Notes under the pieces: model-generated | Seen by the model: only the letters and a program-made list of their open reading frames with translations | What the model was told of the DNA's origin: nothing | The model's database searches: none | Shown here: positions 60,501 to 64,000 of the stretch, one piece after another | Layout: each line of letters begins with the position of its first letter | Position numbering within the stretch: position 1 is the first letter of the stretch | Assembly: GCA_024305745.1 (NCBI GenBank) | Contig: JAHRBS010000008.1 | Coordinates: 992,001 to 1,056,000, forward strand | DNA length: 64,000 bases | Reading direction: 5' to 3' | From: Polyporus tsugae | Lineage: Eukaryota > Basidiomycota > Agaricomycetes > Polyporales > Polyporaceae | Program-made: the position numbers and the translations under genes

Positions 60501-62474
60501 GCGACTCGTACGGGGCCGCATGACTTCGGACTTCGGTTGTTACTTGGCCGCAGCCGGGATTTCCAACACCTGAGAAGGCGTCGTTGGTTGCGTTGCGCTC
60601 TGGCTCTGGGAGAGTGTTGGGAAGGAAATCGACTCGGAGGGACCAAAAGAGGTATGTGTGCAAAGCGTGAAGGGGACCGTTTCCATGGGGAGATTCAGCA
60701 TGAGGACATGGTCATCGAAGCACCAAGATAAGCAGAACCTGCAGAAGGGGCATCATGTGGTTTGCTACGGGGCGGAAGATGTTGAAGCTGGGCGGCGTTG
60801 ATTTTGAATTGGTATCGTCGCCGTGCGATGCAATCCATCCTTGTCAAAGGGAATTGCCGCGGCTGCACATAGCGATAGAATAGATGTAAATAGATGTTCA
60901 AACAGAACTCGCCGTGTACAGTACTTCGTTAGATTACCGACCGAATGGGGTCGTCCAATTGACTGCGCTGTAGTCTGAAGGGATCCGGATGAGATGCATA
61001 TGAGCTGAGGGAGATGAGATTTGCGGGGAGATGCGCGCTAATCCATACCAGTCCGCCCGTTTGTCTGCTCAGATCCAAATCGGGATTCCATCGCGTTCAC
61101 GGTCCCGGCCCCGAGGGCTGCGTCCTGCTCAACGTTAACCTTTCCTTGTCGACTCTGCCCTTGTCCTCACTTTAGGCTATATCCTCGTAATGACCTACGC
61201 GGAGGCTTCAAGCGGACTAGGATATCAATGACCCCATGAAGTGCAATCAACTTAAGTGGGAAACCCTTGTTTATGAAACAGAATTTGACTAACTTCGGTT
61301 GCTGCAATAGCAACTTGGGCTCGTGAAGTGCAGTGCGACCCGAACTCGTGGCACAAACACTTTGTCATCAGTGTGACCAAACGTTCAATGGGTAAGTAAG
61401 TGCAGTGGCAAATGTCAAGCTGCACCAACAAACCCCGCGACCGTCGATAGAACATGGCGCGTCAACCGCCGCCAGGGACGCAAGGCCGAGTCCAACGAAG
61501 GCCCAAGTATGTCACAATCAGCCTCTCGAACGACGAGGCAAGGTTCATAATTTTTCGATCGTAAGTATCGCTTCCTCTGTGTACGGTGTGCCCGAACGCG
61601 TCAACGTACACAACGCCACAGGAGACGATGATCGACAACCGTCCCGCGCCCTCTGTATTGGTTCGATCGCGGTGTTGGTCCATTTGGATGGCTCGATCGC
61701 GCATCGTGCAAGAATACCGGATGCACTGCCTCTTAGTGTGAGGCGTGGCACCATCGACACGGCGGGGACCTATCTAGTACACGAAGCTCATGAGCTAAAG
61801 CTTAGAGTCTTCTGCACACGAGGGACTTTCATGTGAGTATCAGAACGTGCAGTACGAATCCGAGTATTCGCTCATCTGAGTTGTTGGTTCTCGACGTACG
61901 TCCATAGTCATCCAAGTGCGCAGTGCCGACGGCGCGACGCGGATTTCGGTGTGTGCAGAATATTGTCTCTGTCACGTCCGTAATCTGAGAGATCTACACA
62001 GCGGGTTGCAGGTGTTGCGCTGCGCCACGACGCACCAGCTCAGAGAAATCCGGCGATATTCTGACTGCAAACATCCCCCGAGATCGTCCATCATAGCGCT
62101 AGATCAAGGTGTTGTCATTGGAACTTGGCGGGATGAACTAGGTGCGTCGTCGGACTTCCGTGCTGTGCACGGGTGCTGAAGTTATCCAGACAGGAGACGT
62201 ACGATGCACAGTGGTTCAGTAGCATATTGTAGGTTGTACACTGGAACATTAATAGTTCAGGTTCGGGATCGAAACATGGGGTTGGAGTCTATAGGTGTGG
62301 GCATGGGCTCTACGTCGTAATTGGAAGAGAGATGTATGGTCGTAAGCATGGCATCATGGGCGTTAACGTTGCGGTCTAATGTGTCCTTTATTAGCGTCCT
62401 TTTTCCAGGAACGGTAGATGGCGACGCACCGGCTACTAAGGGTGTACATACGGCATTGCGAGGGAACCCGTCCC
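57530..62474. other. 4.9-kb gene-poor interval
   Basis: No recognised gene. It contains a dense set of GTAAGTA/TACTTAC words between about 59.07 and 61.57 kb, a TTAGTAC repeat near 59,770-59,800, and motif-free ORFs. Plus-strand frames at 61,405-61,836 and 61,916-62,179 are the most protein-like, but I could not join them with consistent splice phases. Confidence 0.5.
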
Positions 62475-64000
62475 TCAGGCCAGCTGCTGTCGAGTAGCGG
62501 GGACGCAAGCCCACACGATGAACAACACACCAGCCATCGCAACCAATCTAAACCCAACTTCGGTGAGTATTCGGTCTTTCGTCCAGCTGCGTAGTCGTCA
62601 ACACGTACACAGGCAGCAGGGACCCGATTCCCGCCTTGGAGGCGATCGCGCCCGTGATGAACGGGAAGACCGCGGCGCCGGCCGCGCCCCAGCTTCCAAC
62701 CCACCCAATCGCGCCCGAGATGCAGTCGGGCGGGAGGACACGGCCAGCGTGGTTCATGAGGATGGGGAAGATGGGCCCGAGGAAGAAGCCGACGAAGGAG
62801 ATGGAGATCGCGCCAGCGAATAGGTTGGGGACGAGCCAGACGACGAGTTCAAGACTGGAAGCGTGTGAATGATTAGCGGTATGAAGAAGGAAAGGGAAGA
62901 GAAGGCACGGAAAGGCACGTACGCGACGACGGCGATGATGTAGATGAAGACAACGCGTCTTTCGCCGATCTGAGGTGCGGGTGCTGCGTCAGCGGCGACC
63001 AGGCACATCAACACCGCGAGAATCTGCCTTTACATACCCATTTGCTAACAGGTAGGAGAGCGATGCGTCCCATCATCAGTCCTAGGAGGGGAGTATTCAG
63101 CGCTATGACAATACCATATTGTTTTCGGGGGCATACCGCCATAGAAGCCTGAGGAAGTATATCCAGAACTTGGACCGCCGTGACGTTGGTTGATGACGTA
63201 GGTTACGATCCAGCCTGTGCAAATGCGATTGCCTCAGCATCGACGGGACTGGTGAAGATGACATGCGAATGGACTTACTTCCGGCAGTGACTTCGTGTCC
63301 AACATACGTGAAGGAGAAAAGCGCCATGAGATGGACGGCGCGAAGGCGGAACACCTTTTTGTATCGTGCCAAGATGCCGTCCGAGTCTTGTGGTAAGTGA
63401 GGTTGCCCGATGTCCTGCCAGCACTCTGAACACAAGCCAATGTGAGGGCACCACGCGGAAATCATCAGTAAAAAGCACGTACGCTCTTGCGTCCTGAAGC
63501 GGAAGACGACAGACTGCAGGAGTGCAGCAGCCAAGGAAAGGCCAAGGAGGATGAGGTACATGAACGACCATCTCGGGAGCTGCGCGAACTGCGTTGAGAG
63601 GAGCGGGGAGGCCATGGCACCCAAACCTTACATTGCAACGAAGACTCAGCCTGACTCTGAGGGCATGGAACTTAAGCAGCTTACTAACCGTAGCTGGCAT
63701 GCAGGATGCCCATCCGGGTGGAGGCCGTGCCGACGCTGAGGCTGGCGAGGAAAGCATTGGTGCCTGCATTCTACAAGCATAAAGTAAGAGTTATGTGAAC
63801 CGTTCTCGGGAGGATTGCGACTGACCAGGTGTGCTGAACCATAACCGTTAAAGAAGTATCCGAAGACAAATACCGGGAACGGTACAGCTGCCGCCTCGAG
63901 GCTATATGCGAACACCATACATATGGAAGCGACGACGACGACCTACGGTTTAGTGACGGCGTCAGCGAGAGGGGAGCACAATCCGGATGGTGAATGACTT
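62475..64000 (-). CDS. MFS transporter, fungal 12-TM type (copy 2), 5' end missing
   Basis: The stop is at 62,475-62,477; the 5' part lies beyond the right edge. From right to left, exons read VFAYSLEAAAVPFPVFVFGYFFNG, NAGTNAFLASLSVG-like residues, GAMASPLLSTQFAQLPRWSFMYL, VFRLRAVHLMALFSFTYVGHEVTAG, WIVTYVINQRHGGPSSGYTSSGFYGG, ERRVVFIYIIAVV, VWLVPNLFAGAISISFVGFFLGPIFPILMNHAGRVLPPD and a last exon ending VWACVPATRQQLA. The motifs and intron positions closely parallel copy 1 at 31.8-33.9 kb, so the two are paralogues on the same strand about 30 kb apart. The substrate is unknown. The visible part looks intact. Confidence 0.82.

Noticed and set aside
61405..62179. possible small spliced gene on the plus strand
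   Set aside because: The frames look moderately protein-like, but the GTAAGT..CAG intron gives an immediate stop and no family was recognised.

Overview
The window looks like nuclear DNA of a filamentous basidiomycete, most likely an Agaricomycete. Genes are CpG-rich and broken by many short introns (mostly about 48-65 nt, GT..AG). The gene set is eukaryotic and fungal: COPII Sec24, Sec2-type Rab exchange factor, Ade2, Gfa1, Rsa3, Stn1 and a Spp2/GPKOW-type splicing factor. There are also multi-exon 7TM proteins, MFS carriers and a P450 of the kind common in mushrooms and polypores. No rRNA, tRNA, CRISPR or bacterial operon structure was seen.

Layout. The left part (about 0-37.8 kb) is fairly gene-dense and mostly housekeeping: STN1 (+), SEC2-like (-), FAD monooxygenase (-), SPP2/GPKOW G-patch protein (-), a tandem pair of coiled-coil genes (+; first copy decayed) with an F-box-like remnant between them, ADE2 (-), RSA3 (+), GFA1 (-), a hydrophilic orphan gene (-), a 7TM gene (+), a two-finger C2H2 gene (+), a TENA/THI-4 gene (-), an MFS carrier (-) and SEC24 (+). 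The right part (37.8-64 kb) is gene-poor and accessory. In about 26 kb I can support only a 7TM gene (-), a P450 (-), a second 7TM paralogue (+) and the 3' part of a second MFS paralogue (-, cut by the window edge). Long intervals between them hold no recognisable gene.

Most notable observations. (1) A block of about 1.35 kb (29.64-30.99 kb) has almost no CpG, although the sequence around it is CpG-rich. It begins inside the first exon of the zinc-finger gene and ends inside the TENA gene, whose protein motifs stay intact. (2) A textbook non-autonomous inverted-repeat element lies at 40,354-40,510: 32-bp terminal arms with two mismatches and an exact 9-bp direct repeat on each side. (3) A tandem duplication produced two coiled-coil genes, one frameshifted and one carrying a perfect triple heptad repeat. 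(4) The Sec24 orthologue begins with a WW domain assembled from three small exon pieces. (5) GTAAGTA/TACTTAC words are scattered in both orientations through the gene-poor intervals.

The housekeeping genes belong to unrelated pathways (telomere capping, exocytosis, ER export, purine and chitin-precursor synthesis, ribosome assembly, splicing), so their proximity has no evident functional meaning. The P450, the 7TM pair and the MFS pair could be remnants of an accessory cluster, but no core biosynthetic enzyme is present. Exon boundaries were deduced by eye from frame continuity and splice signals, without transcript data.
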